Positions 12,026-26,870 of a DNA stretch of 64,000 nucleotides are shown piece after piece. This DNA is from Flabesymbios commensalis (Eukaryota > Annelida > Polychaeta > Terebellida > Flabelligeridae). Position numbers and translations under genes: made by a program. The notes under the pieces are model-generated. The model made no database searches. It had not been told where the DNA came from and was given only the letters and a program-made list of their open reading frames with translations. Position 1 is the first letter of the stretch. The number at the start of each line of letters is the position of its first letter. The stretch is taken from assembly GCA_964017125.1 (NCBI GenBank), contig OZ024914.1, positions 24,619,623 to 24,683,622 on the forward strand, written 5' to 3'.

Positions 12026-13623
12026 AGCAAGATTTTTTATGAACACTTCCCACCCCGCTGTATTAGTAAAAAACTGGACACAGGCGGCGATAAAACAATG
12101 ACCTCCAGTCCCTCAACCAGACAGAGACTAACACAGAGTAAGCCATTAATTTATTGTCCAGCCAGAGCCTCAATTTGCTCGCAATTGTTCTGATAATTCT
12201 ATCCAGTAGATGTCACTACGGAAACCACATCTCCTCTGCACACCCAATGATGGTTTAATTTTGGCCAGCGTTGACTACGTTGGCTTAACTTTGATCCAGC
12301 TTTGTAATAACATCACACCTGACCGATCTGGATTGATGGAATGTATCACGTCCTGTCAATTGTTTTTTAATGAGATTTGTTCTACGTGTCTCGACACAAA
12401 TTGTTTTTGTGATTGTCTTCTAACTCAAAGAGCATGGTAAAGTAATAACATTGAAAACAATTGCGGAAAAATAATAAGGCAGACAATAAAAAGATATTTT
12501 TCTGCCAATACATTGTACTTTTTCATCAGGAATGTATTCTCCTCTTCTAATTAAAATGCTCCATTGGTAGAGTGAAAGTAACGTGAAATAAACTGATTGT
12601 TAAAACTGAAAGTATAAAATTATTTAACAAGATTAGAGCTAACCTACGCTATCCACCTTATTTTCACAAGTCAGAGACGGTTATTCTGTCTAGATTACAA
12701 CACATTTTTTGACAATACTATGATGAAGATGAATCCGTCTTTTGACCTTTTGTGTATAAGTCATAATGGTAAAAGGCAGGTTTTGTTTTTTACGTTTCAT
12801 GCGTTTATGCGAAATATGAAGTTGATTTATCAACGGCAAGGTAGACATAACCATGACATACATATAGTTCTTGTGAGGTTAATAACATCATGTAGCATCA
12901 CATCATAAGCGAGTCCGCGACTTCGAAAAGTGATGTCCCAAAACATGCGAGTCTGTTAGATACGCCGCCCATAATTGGGCACACATTGTGCCAGTGTTTC
13001 ACACAAAGAGAGAACAGGCGCTGAAAAACAGCACAAGCAACGTGAAGGAATGAAGGAGATGGTTAGAAGTGACAATGCTATAATGGGAAGAAGGAAATAT
13101 GTCTAGTTCCTGATACTCTCATTTGTCAAATCTTGGGAGTCACGTTTCCTTGCTTTTATTTGATCGGAGAAAATCCATTTATCACAAAGCCAGACCTAAT
13201 GATGGCAAATACAGTAATGGAGGCATTTATATCCAGGTATTCCTCTTTAAATTATGATCAAACAAGGTGGTAATAAAAGCCTTTTGTGTTAAGTTTAGCA
13301 TGATTGTGCTATCATGCTCTATACATAGACATATTTACATAACTAACTATGATTTCCTTTGTTTTACCAGTTATTTGCCTCGGGTTTCATACACGAAACA
13401 GTAATCATAGTCGCTGATATCAATGTGTTCATGGGTCTTAGAAAGACAAAAAAACACTTTAGATAGGATTTACTGCCAACCATCGTACCCCCTCCCCCCC
13501 ATACCATTTTTTGTTTGTTTTTCAATAGGTATAGATAGGTTCTAAAATATAAAACGAGCGACGGTGAAGCGCCACGTTCCAACCATTGTGACATGTCCCT
13601 CTCTTAGGTTGTATACATAAAGA
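12026..13623. other. Intergenic, no gene seen
   Basis: AT-rich sequence without recognisable genes, RNA genes or repeats. Short open frames (12210-12440, 12720-12908) show no family features. Confidence 0.5.
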
Positions 13624-13881
13624 TTAACCCTTTAAGCCCTCACGATGCATTAATGCATCATTTTACATCTCCGAATTACATCTCAGAATTAATTTTCCTA
13701 CAACTAAAGGTTTTAGAACGAAAATTTCCGTGAAACTGGTTCACCAATACATGGCAATTTTCTTTAATTTTTAAACCACATCAAATCATTTTCATCCACT
13801 ACAAGTCGAGAATTGCGACAGCAATTCGCGGCTTGTAGTGGATGAAGATGACAATGGTAAATTCAGGCTTGAAAGGGTTAA
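13624..13881. mobile_element. MITE with TTAA ends (piggyBac-like, non-autonomous)
   Basis: The element is bounded by TTAA at 13624-13627 and 13878-13881. Inside lie terminal inverted repeats: CCCTTTAAGCC on the left and GGCTTGAAAGGG on the right. An internal palindrome at about 13798-13850 has CTACAAG/CTTGTAG arms around GAATTGCGACAGCAATTCG. TTAA target duplications with ends starting CCC are typical of piggyBac-type transposons. The 250-base body has no coding capacity, so it would be a non-autonomous derivative. A diverged relative lies at about 53470-53836. Confidence 0.7.
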
Positions 13882-15482
13882 AACACCGTAAATAATGCCT
13901 TGTATGTTGTTAGTGTAAACTGTTCACGTATCATAATCTATGCGGTGATCTAGAAGAGAAATGTAGATGTACAGAATATAATATCCAGGAGTAACATTAC
14001 AGCACACATTGTTTTTGCCAAGTGGTGATAAAGTAGAAAAGCAATAACACATGCATTTACCAATTTTGTTTAATTCAAATTGGCTTTGGACCGACACGCC
14101 AACTTTTTAAAGATTTCATATTTTTGAGACCCTTTAGTCATGTTAGTTGTAAATGTAAATATTATAATCTTATAAATGATTTGTTTCACCAATTTATGAG
14201 TTAATTGCACAATTTAATATTTGGAGTGCTTATTACATATGTAGGGTACAGCGCAAATGTCGCTGTGTTGATTCTAAATGTCATTGTGGTTTGACATAGT
14301 TATGTTACAATTTTGACTTGACACTGTGTACTGCTTGTTGTTTCTAGGTTGCAGTTATAATGACCAGATAGGTGACTAATATACATTACCTTTATATAAT
14401 TCCCGTGTATATCTGACTCATATAATTAGACCAATTGAAGCCGTGAGCGTTGGCTTACCAACAACATTAACCTGTTAGAAACACAACAACCTATTTCTAG
14501 AGCCTATTTCTATATAATGACACAATGCACAACCAAATAAAGGCTGTTGTATTTTAACGTTAATGAAAATGTGCTATTACTTATTTTACAATCCTGCAAT
14601 GTAAATGATGTCTATAAAGAATAACATTCAAATAAAGATTTAATAAAATAATATAAAATATATGCATTAGTTAATTGATGAGGTTAAGAGATGATTGAGA
14701 TGGAGTGGTTGTGGATAAATGCTACAATGTGATATATTCGAGGAAAATATACTGTGGCGAAATAGTGTGGCATAAAAGAAAGGATGTGAATTTAATGAAT
14801 TTATATAAACGTAAAGATGTAATGTGATACATATGATAAAAGTAAAGATGGGCTGAAAAAAAACAATAATTAAACCTTTGAAAAGACAAGATGAAAGTGG
14901 GATTTGCTGGGATAATACACGATAAAGTTAGGATATGCTGGGATAAGAAAATATCAATGTAATGATTTGCTTTGATAAGACACGAACACGATGGTAATTA
15001 GGCATTTAGTGCGACAGACAATCCCGCTTTCATTCCGACAAATTAATTAAATTCATTCCAACAAATTAAATAAGTGGTCGCCACTCAGTCATTAACAACA
15101 TGCTGTGTAAGCTGCTAACCAATTAATAATATATAACTCTACAAGAGTGGCATGGTTTGCGTTTTTATCTAGTGATATCTTGATAACACATATAATTATC
15201 ATAGAAAAGTCAATGTAAAAGTGATGAACATCATATATTGTCAAGAAACGGTTCACCTTTTCCATTTTATTTACAGTTACAGCTTTATCCAGTAACTTTA
15301 ACTGAGAAGGCGAGCGTCAAAATATCGTCATTTTGCACCAACATATGTAAGTTAAGCACACAGATATCATTCTGACAAGTGTTGGTGATGATACGGATAC
15401 GAATAAAAAAAAAATTACATGCAGCTATTGACACTATGCACTGACGAGGAATATATATTCTGCATTCATGCTCAATAAGTGG
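13882..15482. other. Intergenic, no gene seen
   Basis: Very AT-rich. A short loose repetition of GGGATTTGCTGGGATAA-like words occurs at about 14895-14985. Nothing else recognised. Confidence 0.5.
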
Positions 15483-15785
15483 AGTAGGCCTACAGTCAGG
15501 GAATTGAAGCAGTTAGTCATTTAAGTAGAGTTTCTGGAATGGCTAGTCCAATTGTGTATGCCGGAGGGCTCAACTTTGATCCATCATCAAAACAACCTTT
15601 CTCGTCTTCAGTTGATACATTACTCATTCTGATCACGATTGAAGCCCGTCGTGTATCACGTCTGGACTTTATAGAGATGTCATTTGACCAATTCCCGTAA
15701 ACTCACCCTCAGTGTGTGTTTATCTGGGGATTCCCCCAGGACTAACACGGTTCTTCCTATCCGCCGCCCACTCTCTGTGTCTTGA
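15483..15785. repeat. Dispersed repeat A, copy 1
   Basis: This segment matches 29945-30540, sharing phrases such as TCGTCTTCAGTTGATACAT, GAAGCCCGTCGTGTATCACG and AGTGTGTGTTTATCTGGGGA. Copy 2 is interrupted by a palindromic insertion. Both copies have an open frame of about 45 codons with an in-frame 6-base length difference, but the base differences are not biased to third positions, so I do not call it coding. Confidence 0.7.
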
Positions 15786-16878
15786 TGCAAATTATAGCAC
15801 TTGACATCCTCAATACCACCCCTGTGTCATACATAGCTTCTAGTAAGTGCATTACAGAGTCCATTGCTATTTCTAAAAAATACGTATATTGTAAAGAGTT
15901 AAGCTGATACAGCTAGAGTGATTCTTATTGTAAAATTTCACGAGATGACCTCTGTGAACAAAGACAAAGTATTTTACTATTGTGATTTGACATTATGGGG
16001 TATGTAGATGAGCGATATCAAGATGACGGGTTGGGTGTTGCTTCCCTTTTACAACAAAGTAGATGCCAATTATTTAGGTTCTGACTTGTAAGTGCAAATG
16101 TCTGGTCTTTGGATTCACTAATAGCGCTCGCGTCAGACATCATTTCTAGCATAGTATATAGCATAGTATGAATTACTGACAAACGTTATTAAACTTCCAT
16201 AGAATTTAAAACGTTGGTTCGATATTGCGTATTACTTATTTCTATCATAGGCACCCCCTGTCTACACCCACCCCTCCCCCTCTACACTATATACCAAGGT
16301 AGACAACAGACAAACTCAATACTGTCTGTATTTGATCGTCGTTCAGATTCTAACGAGTCGCTATGACAATATATTTAATTAATTCTCAAACAATATATAT
16401 ATTTTAAAATTATGCCAGAAACACATCCACTGTGATATTATCTAACGTGCTTAAAATGACAGCTTTGTATCTGGCCTGACCATCAAAAAATGCCATTTGG
16501 TTGGCGTCGCTGATAGGATGACCTCCGGTTTTCCCAGAATAAATGGTCGATTAGTGCTCTAAATTTATATGCTTAGAGTGGTTTAATTATTTAATGATGT
16601 AAACATCATGGCATATCAAATAATAATATTGGTACTTATTTGTTCTATGATTTAAGACATAACGATTTGCATTTAAAAACATAAAAGACAATAATGATCC
16701 TATTAAATCATATAATTATGCTGAATATGCTGTGTTGTAATAATCGATATATTACGTTTCATTATGGGCGATATAGTAATGTATTGTCACTCACTTTCTA
16801 AGGTCATTATGTTGATAATGCATTGCTTGTGGATCATACATTAATATTTGCCATACATCGGTATCCTTACTTTTTAAG

Positions 16879-16937
16879 ATGTGATGTATCACTTCATCAT
16901 AAAACACTTCATCATAAAATACTTCATCATAAAACAT
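16879..16937. repeat. 15-bp tandem repeat, about 4 copies
   Basis: The unit CTTCATCATAAAACA repeats about four times with single-base differences. Confidence 0.85.
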
Positions 16938-17554
16938 TGATTTGCTTGCAATTAACAGCTGCACTTGCGTCACCAACATTAGCAACAGGTTCTATGAAGT
17001 ATCAGTTATTATGTATTGACACCATGGGAGGGGCGATGAGGGCTGTTCAATATAATTTAGATCATTACGGTATTTTTAGCATAAATTAGGAAACAAAATT
17101 TAATCCAGATACATGTCTAAAATTGCTTAATTAATGTCGATCTAAGGATGTTTTTTCACTGATTTCACTGATAAAAAAATAATTGACAGAGCTAGCAAGT
17201 TTAGTATTGCACGAACTCTTTGTGTTTTATTATGCAAAATGTATTTCATTTTATTTTATCATTTTGTATGGTCAGTGATGTTCTCTTAAACCAAATTTAC
17301 ATAATGCTTTTTATTTATTTTGACATTAGTCTATTACACAAATGAACTTGTGCATTGAGTCGTGATGGATTATAATCTGTTCGATCCCTTCTGCATATTA
17401 TTTCAAACTGCCTTTTTACTTTTTGATAACAATATCTCATCGGTTATCCACTCATTTACTGGTCTAGCATTTGGTGTTACGTAACAGCTGTTTAGATGTG
17501 CATCTTTATCTAGCAATGTCGACAGTATATAATGGTATTGGGAATATAAGAATG

Positions 17555-18111
17555 GATCAGAGGTAAAGTGATCCAAGACCAAAATTCGATTTTTTCTGTT
17601 TATGTCATTTTAGGAAAGTTAAATATATACTAAAATATCTAAGCCATCCGTTTAAATTGCAAGATTTATTAATCAGCATATATTTTTTCACTTTCAAAAT
17701 TTATACTTTTCTTCAATGGTAAAGTGAGTTGTGACATTTTGACTTGGATCAGTTTACCTCTGAGACATACGTAAAATGGCTGCTGAAATGTTATAAAAAG
17801 TTCCTATACTCTTAAAAATAAATTTGTATTTATAAATTTCAAAAGTTTATTTATAAAATAAAATGAAATAAAAATTGCCAGAAAAGGGTTTTACAACATT
17901 GATAACTGTATACCTGCGAGTAGGGATGAATATTAAACACCAATGAAAAGTTTCCCATATAATTATTTCCAATTATGGACGTAATGTAATGTTCAGTGTT
18001 GAATTAAAACGAAATAAATATTTTTTTTAATTGATTTTAACTTAAACAGTGTTTAATGCCTTCCATAGGAAAATGAGAAAATGCGGACTTGGATCACTTC
18101 ACCTCTAAGCC
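17555..18111. repeat. Inner inverted repeat pair inside the 3-kb element
   Basis: AGAGGTAAAGTGATCCAAG near 17559 is an inverted copy of CTTGGATCACTTCACCTCT near 18089. A third copy in direct orientation to the latter lies near 17741 (GACTTGGATCAGTTTACCTC), and homology runs on through a GCTGAAAT word. It may be a small nested element or an internally duplicated part of the larger one. Confidence 0.45.
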
Positions 18112-18403
18112 ATTCGCAAGAGGTAGCTGAAATTGTATTAGGATTTTAAATTAGGTCGGAATTGTTTAGATCATTTTTAAATTTATCAAAGTCAAATGAA
18201 ATGCTTGTTTTCCTAATTCGATAGTCATCTATTCTCCGGGTTATGTCTAAATTACACCAGCTTGAAATGGATAAATATTAACACAATAATACTACCAGAG
18301 AGCCCAACCGTTTTGTATTTTTCCCTTCAAAATGTGTCGCTTGATTAAAGAGATGGGAATTTCGTTCTTGATTTTTTAATGCTCTATCCAATTTGACCAT
18401 TTT

Positions 18404-18737
18404 TCGTCCAACAGAAATGAAATGAATCGGGTTTGAGGCCACTTTTGTGCACATACAGGCTAAATTGGGCCAGGAGAACCTCCTGATGATGGTGAGATGC
18501 GTGAGATGACACTGCCCTCCAGACACAGGAGTCGAAATTCAAACCCTGGAGGTCTGAGGCCGAGCACGCTACCTCTCGGTCACGGAGGCTCTCCACAATA
18601 CTGAGTTTTACGAGTGGATGGGGAAGAAACATTTTGGTTTCTTTCAAACCGTCGAGACCGGGAAACGAACCCTGAAATCTAGCGTGAAAGACAGCGGTGC
18701 TAATCACTACCCTAGGGCCCCCGCCCTCGTCCAACAG
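18404..18737 (-). mobile_element. SINE copy 1, dimeric tRNA-derived, with perfect 11-bp TSDs
   Basis: The body runs from 18415 to 18726 on the minus strand and is flanked by exact copies of TCGTCCAACAG (18404-18414 and 18727-18737). The 5' head, read on the minus strand, contains an A-box-like TAGTGATTAGCACC and a B-box-like GGTTCGTTTCCCGG, as in tRNA-derived SINEs. A second tRNA-like unit follows (GAGCCTCCGTGACCGAGAGG with a later B-box-like segment), so the element is dimeric. It ends in an ATTTCATTTC-type tail. It is a close relative of the copy at 29213-29516 and is inserted into the 3-kb TIR element. Confidence 0.85.
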
Positions 18738-19654
18738 ACCAATATCATCATTTTTACCCTTTATATTAAATTACATACCACCACAGCACGAAATATAACT
18801 TAAATTTTATTTCATATACTTCTTCAATTAACAATAACACATCTTGAAACATTCCTTCAGCACAATATTTTCGTAGCGACTATCCTAACGTACTTGTGAC
18901 ATGATGTGATGTACGATTAAATTCGGAACAAGGCAAGCACACACAAAACCGGTATCCAATCAACTGCATTGACCTATGACGTACGTTCGGGGTCAACCAA
19001 ATGGCCTTTTTTGATGGTCAGGTTAGATACAAAGCTGTCATTTTAAGCACGTTAGATAATATCACAGTGGATGTGTTTCTGGCATAATTTTAAAATATAT
19101 ATATTTTTAGAGAATTAATTAAATATATTGTCATAGCGACTCGTTAGAATTTGAACGACGATCAAATACAGGCAGTATTGAGTTTGTCGTCTGCTATTTG
19201 ACTCAGGCTGTTGTCTACCTTGGTATATAGTGTAGAGGGGGGAGGGGGGGGGGGGAGTGTGGAAAGGCGGTGCCTATGTTTCCATCAAATTATTTGTTGT
19301 TGAATTAAGTTGTGCATTGCCACCACAATCAATATAATTTACAACTTAACAACCTTTTTTAGGTCATAAAAATTAAACAAATTTACACACTTATTTAATT
19401 AATAATAAAAATGAAAAAACGACATACGTAAATTTAACAAACTGTGAATACAGATATCTTTTTTATTATTTTTAAGTGAAAATGATTTCTTTTTATTATA
19501 ATCTAAGTTTTTATTTGACTTTTCTATAAACTTTTGTAAATGGGCTGACCATGCCTCATATCAAGACAATTTAAAATACATTACGCACAGTATGTAAGCA
19601 CTGTATTCAACCCATTGTAATTTAATCAGTATGAGTGCGTGTTTTGTCAAGCTA

Positions 19655-19757
19655 TGATATACACCAGTCAAAATGGTAAATATAACTCACGTGGGAGGAA
19701 ACCAGCTGATACGATTATAAGGTTACTTTACAGTGATCTACATTTAGTATATATGTT
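19655..19757. repeat. Dispersed repeat B, copy 1 (empty site)
   Basis: This matches 31550-31770, sharing ATAACTCACGTGGGA, GAGGTTACT-type and CAGTGATCTACAT. This copy lacks the 113-bp palindrome that interrupts the other one, and so preserves the pre-insertion sequence around a single CAGT. Confidence 0.75.
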
Positions 19758-20114
19758 ACGGCTCACTTGTATATAGCTCCCGGGAACCACCCGATGACGG
19801 GCGATATTTTCAAGTCACGTGAAGTCAAATTGTCAATTAACAGCCATCATTTAATTATGGAGATCAGTACGACACCACTTGGGCTCCAGCAGCGGCCAAG
19901 ACAAACTCAGTGTTTAGGTTTAACCTCAGCCAATAAGACACCTTACAATTCGACCATGCGTTCTCCACGGTATTGTCAAACAGACACCAGATTTTCTGTT
20001 CAAATATTGTTAATAATGTCCTCTTGATGATGTGAATATCTGTTTCCCTTATTTAGTTCGTAGCACTATTATGAGTCATTACAAGACGGTTTATTTATAT
20101 CTTATTATTAGAAG

Positions 20115-20812
20115 TGGATATATATGTCATTATTTAGATGGATTCTAAATATTGCTAGCATTGTTAATAATTAAAAAAAAAAATTCGAAAATGAAATTAT
20201 AATATAATCTAACAAGGTAATGTAGCTTTATTTCGCTAATTTTGTTATCTAAAATACCCCTCGTTATAACTGTCCAGCTAATTCTGATTGAAAAAGGGGA
20301 CACTGAATATAGTATATTTTATTATCTTTAAAACTCAACTTAAGCAAGTCTTTATTTGATCTTTCACTGTTCACATCTGCTACTGGACGAGAATGTGATT
20401 ACATTGATTAAAAGCATAGACATCAAGGTATGGACTACCAACAGGCGCGAGATCGTCGTGAACTTACGGCGCGCATGAGCGGCTAGGAAAATAGATAACT
20501 GATTTCCGGTCACTAATTTAGTGGATATATTTGTTATTATTTATATGGATTATAAGTATTGCAAGCATTGCTAATAATTTTTAAAAATAATTCGAAAATG
20601 AAATTATAATATAATCTAACAAGGTAATGTAGTTTTATTTCGCTAATTTTGTAATTCAAAATACCCCTCGTTATAACTGTCCAGCTAATTCTGATTGAAA
20701 AAGGGGACACTTAATATAGTATATTTTATTATCCTTAAAACTCAACTTAAGCAAGTCTTTGTGTGATGTTTCACTGTATTCATCTGCTACTGGACGAGTA
20801 TGTGATTATTTT
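20115..20812. repeat. Two direct ~295-bp copies separated by repeat C
   Basis: Segments 20115-20411 and 20521-20812 are about 90 percent alike by eye, sharing TAATCTAACAAGGTAATGTA, ATACCCCTCGTTATAACTGT and CTCAACTTAAGCAAGTCTTT. Between them, 20412-20520 holds a GC-richer piece (GGCGCGAGATCGTCGTGAAC and GCGCATGAGCGGCTAGGAAA) that recurs at about 28175-28290. This could be one element with terminal direct repeats or a local duplication. No coding sequence is seen. Confidence 0.7.
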
Positions 20813-23300
<2,488 letters not shown>

Positions 23301-23307
23301 AGTTGAA

Positions 23308-23560
23308 TAAATTAAGAAGAAGAAGAAACTTTTATTTCGTCACAATACAAAAGCAAAACATAAAAGCAATTTACATACAGTGGAGACCATCACTAAGGCA
23401 AAAAATATTGCCGCTGACGTAATGGCCACCTAACATTTTTCAAAATTTAACAATTATATTTATGTAACAAGAATAAAAATAACAGAGTAATATTAACACT
23501 CATTGATTTTGCTTAGCACATTAACATATTGTAAAACATTGGAATGTTTCTAAGTTGAAA

Positions 23561-23591
<31 letters not shown>

Positions 23592-26500
23592 ATTTCGTTG
23601 AAACTAAGAAAGTATGGAGGATCAATATTAAAATGTTTTCCTATTTGTTGCTCACTCACTGACAAAAAATTAATATACATCTAGAAACATTTATACATAT
23701 TGTAAAATTTTAGTGATTTTGCGAAAATAGGGTCTGTCTATTACAGACGAAACAGTTTTGCACGTTACAATTTTCGAAATAATCCTTTATACACATTTTC
23801 TTTATATATAATGTAAATCCTCTTTGGCTATGGGTAAATATTTTGTCTAAAATTAAGGGAGATGTCATGTTGATCACTACAGGTAGTTGATATCTTAAAA
23901 TATTGCGAGAATATTCATGTCTAACTAATGGAATTTGGATTTTATGGTAACGCCCTCTAGTTGAATAGGTATGTTGTGCAGTAGTTAATTGAAAAGACGA
24001 AAAATATTTTGGAAGTAGATTAGCTTTATATATATAATAAAATTTCAATTGTGTTAACCTCACGATATCAGTAATTTTTAGTATACCCAGATTCTTAAAG
24101 AGTGCATCTGAATGGCTATATACAGGAGAATTTGTGACAATTCTGACTGCCTTCTTTTGTAGTTTATAGAGTCGTTTATTTTGGTGTCCCCAAATCAAAA
24201 TACAGTAATTTAGGTGAGGTAAAATCAATGAATTATAAATGACTAACAAAGTTTTTCGGGGCACAATAAATTTCAATGAATTAATTACACCTAGAGTTCT
24301 TGATATTTTGCTTGCTATGTTATTAGTGTGACTTTTCCAATTAAGACTTTTATCCAAAGTAAGACCCAGAAAGTTAAAATTGGTAACACATTCAGTTTGC
24401 TTATTGTTTAATATTAACTTTGGTGGAGAAACTCTTTTTTGAGGCTTGCAAAATATCATAAATTTAGATTTGTCTATATTTAAAGTCAATTTATTTGCGT
24501 TTAACCAATCTGTTATTTTCTTGGCTTCTAAATTTAATCTGTCATTATTTACTTTGTTTCTTGTTTTAAAATCGGATAAATTTGCAATTAGAGTTGTGTC
24601 ATCGGCGTAAATTATGAACTTAAATAATTTGCTCGCAAAAGGTAAATCATTTATGTAAATCAAAAATAAAAATGGTCCGAGAATAGATCCTTGTGACACC
24701 CCTAATGTTATTGTTTGTTTATTGGACTTCAAATTATTAATTTCAACGTATTGACTTCTATCTGATAAATATTTTTTTAGGAGACTTAATGCTTTAGACT
24801 GTAGACCATAGTATTTCAGTTTATCCAGTAAAATAGAATGATTTATAGTATCGAATGCCTTCGATAAGTCCAGATAGATGGCGATTGGAGTGTTTCCTTT
24901 TTCCATACGTTGTGTTATATTATCTGTAAGATGTAAAGCTGCTAGTTCTGCTGAGTGATTTTTTCGAAAACCATATTGTGCCTCATGAAATAAATTATTT
25001 AAATTGAAATATTCTGTGATTTGGTTACATAAGATTTTTTCAAAAACATTAGATAAAGCAGGTAGTAACGAAATGGGTCTATAGTTACTTGAAAGTGATG
25101 GGTCATGTTTTTTAAAAAGTGGAATAACTTTGGCTATTTTCATATTTGTCGGGAAAATTCCTGTAGAGATTGATTGATTCATTGTTTTGGTTAACGGGTC
25201 AGCTATTTCATCTTTTATAAATCTAATTAAAAATGTGGATATCTCATCAACACCTGAACTGCTTTTTGGCTTTAGACTAGCTATAACCTTTGCGACTTCT
25301 TCTCTTGTGACAAAAGAAAAATTAAACTTACAGTTATGGTGTATACGCAGATAGTTTGTATGTAGAGTGTTGGACATATTATTTTGATTTATATTATTAT
25401 TACCTATATTTATAAAATAATTATTAAAATCGTTTGCAATATCTATAGGATCTTCATACAGAATATTGCCTATTTTTACTTTTGAAGGTGTTACATTTAC
25501 TTTTTTCTTTGCAAGAATATCTCTAATTGCTGCCCATGTATTTTTAATATTGTTGGAGTATTTTTTAAAGAGATTGAAGTAATACGTCTTTTTTTGCGAT
25601 GAAAATTGATCTCTTTAATATGACATTGAGAGTACGAAGATTGATTCTTTTATGTTCATGTTCTAGACTGTTTCTCTGAGTTTTTTTTAGGTCTTTGTAT
25701 AATTTATCTCTCCTAATAATTGAGATAATAATACCCTTAGTTACCCATGGCTCTTTTTTATGTTTTCTTTTTTTATATTTGACTTTTTTCCTCGATATAT
25801 GTTTATCTTTTGCATCTTGTATAATATTCTGAATGATTTCATAGTTTTTGTTTGGGTCAGAAGATGTATTATGGCTTATTTGGCTTTCTAAATCTTGTGA
25901 TTGTACTTCCGCTTTAAATTTGGCGAGGTTATCATCATTCAACCTATTTATATATACAAATTTACTAGATTTGATTTTTATTTTATGTGTACATGTGTTT
26001 CTAATGGATAGGCAATATGGAAAATGATCCGAAATTCCACTTATTAGAATGCGTGCTGTAATATCTTCCATCACAGTGGAAAATTTGCAGAAAAAATTGT
26101 CTATCAAAGAGCCAGATTTTCTGGCTAGTCGTGTTGGTAATGTTATATGAGGATAAATACCTTTAGAAGTTAAGCTATCGAAAAATTCCCCAATGATAGG
26201 CCTTTGATGTACCTTCAACAAGTTAATATTAAAATCTCCTGTAAGAATAAATTCTTGATTGGGATTGTTTAATTTTGTCAATATTGGATTTAACTGATTC
26301 ATAAAAAATTGATAATTTTCATTATGTTCTCTTGGCGGTCTATAAATGCTGCCTACTATAGATTTTTTGATAATTTTGGGCTTTCTACTTGAACAAAAAG
26401 ACCTTCCCAGATATTTGATTTTTTACATATGTCAAGGACTTTATATTTTAGGTTCTGTTGTATGAAAATCGCTAAACCCGCATGTGAGCTACATTGAGCT

Positions 26501-26870
26501 TCCTGTGCTATAAGAGTGTACCCATTTATCTGAAATGCAGATAGATCCGTAATATTTGTTATCCAAGTTTCTTGGAGACATATGATGTCGAATTCAAACT
26601 TATTTTTTGCCAAATTTGTGATTAATATTTTTATTTGATCAAGTTTTGAATTTAAGGATTGAGTATTTAAACTGAGTATATTAACACTTTCCTTTTTTTC
26701 TTTACAATATTCAATAAATTCAGCATTACTAACATACGGTGAATGTTTAATAAGAGAAATATCATCATTTGCATCGTCATTATCTGTATTTAAAATGGAT
26801 GTTAAAGAGTTTAGATCGTGTCCTCCATACTGACATAATAAGGAATCTGTTACATTCGCCATCTTGAAAC
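23308..26870 (-). mobile_element. LINE B, nearly complete CR1/Jockey-type non-LTR retrotransposon
   Basis: One minus-strand ORF2 of about 1050 codons can be followed from a start at 26862 to a stop at 23710, with the reading frame changing twice. The N-terminal part (26862-26356) is an AP-type endonuclease with NILSLNTQSLNSK and the catalytic QETW. The second part (26302-25565, open further upstream) has GDFNIN and ISDHFPY. The RT part (about 25590-23710) has DLSKAFDTINHSIL, GVSQGSILGPFLFLIYIND and the catalytic IIYADDTTL, then a C-terminal domain ending in a Cys-rich NCNVQNCFVCNRQT. The two frame changes fall in or next to A runs near 26375 and 25600. The 3' end is a short (CTT)n tail (complement of 23311-23322). 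Overall it looks young but not functional as read. Confidence 0.9.

Larger units (their letters stand above)
16246..19278. mobile_element. 3-kb element with long terminal inverted repeats
   Basis: Positions 16246-16503 and 18994-19278 are inverted copies of each other, with outer ends CATAGGCACC and GGTGCCTATG. Shared internal phrases include TAGACAACAGAC-type, GACGATCAAATACAG, CAGAAACACATCCACTGTGA and TGACCATCAAAAAA. The middle 2.5 kb is AT-rich with no transposase-like frame. It holds a SINE (18415-18726), a 15-base tandem repeat (16879-16937) and a possible smaller inverted element (17555-18111). I interpret it as a non-autonomous DNA transposon with long TIRs. No clear target duplication was found. 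The arms differ by scattered substitutions, so it is not very recent. Confidence 0.75.

Noticed and set aside
11690-12193. 167-codon Ser/His/Cys-rich protein
   Set aside because: Translation of the 36-bp minisatellite.
15560-15700. Repeat A as a conserved coding exon pair
   Set aside because: Both copies are open for about 45 codons and differ by 6 in-frame bases, but substitutions are not concentrated at third positions and splice sites are inconsistent.
18384-18734. 116-codon minus-strand frame, with a similar 98-codon frame at 29200-29496
   Set aside because: Both are translations of SINE copies.
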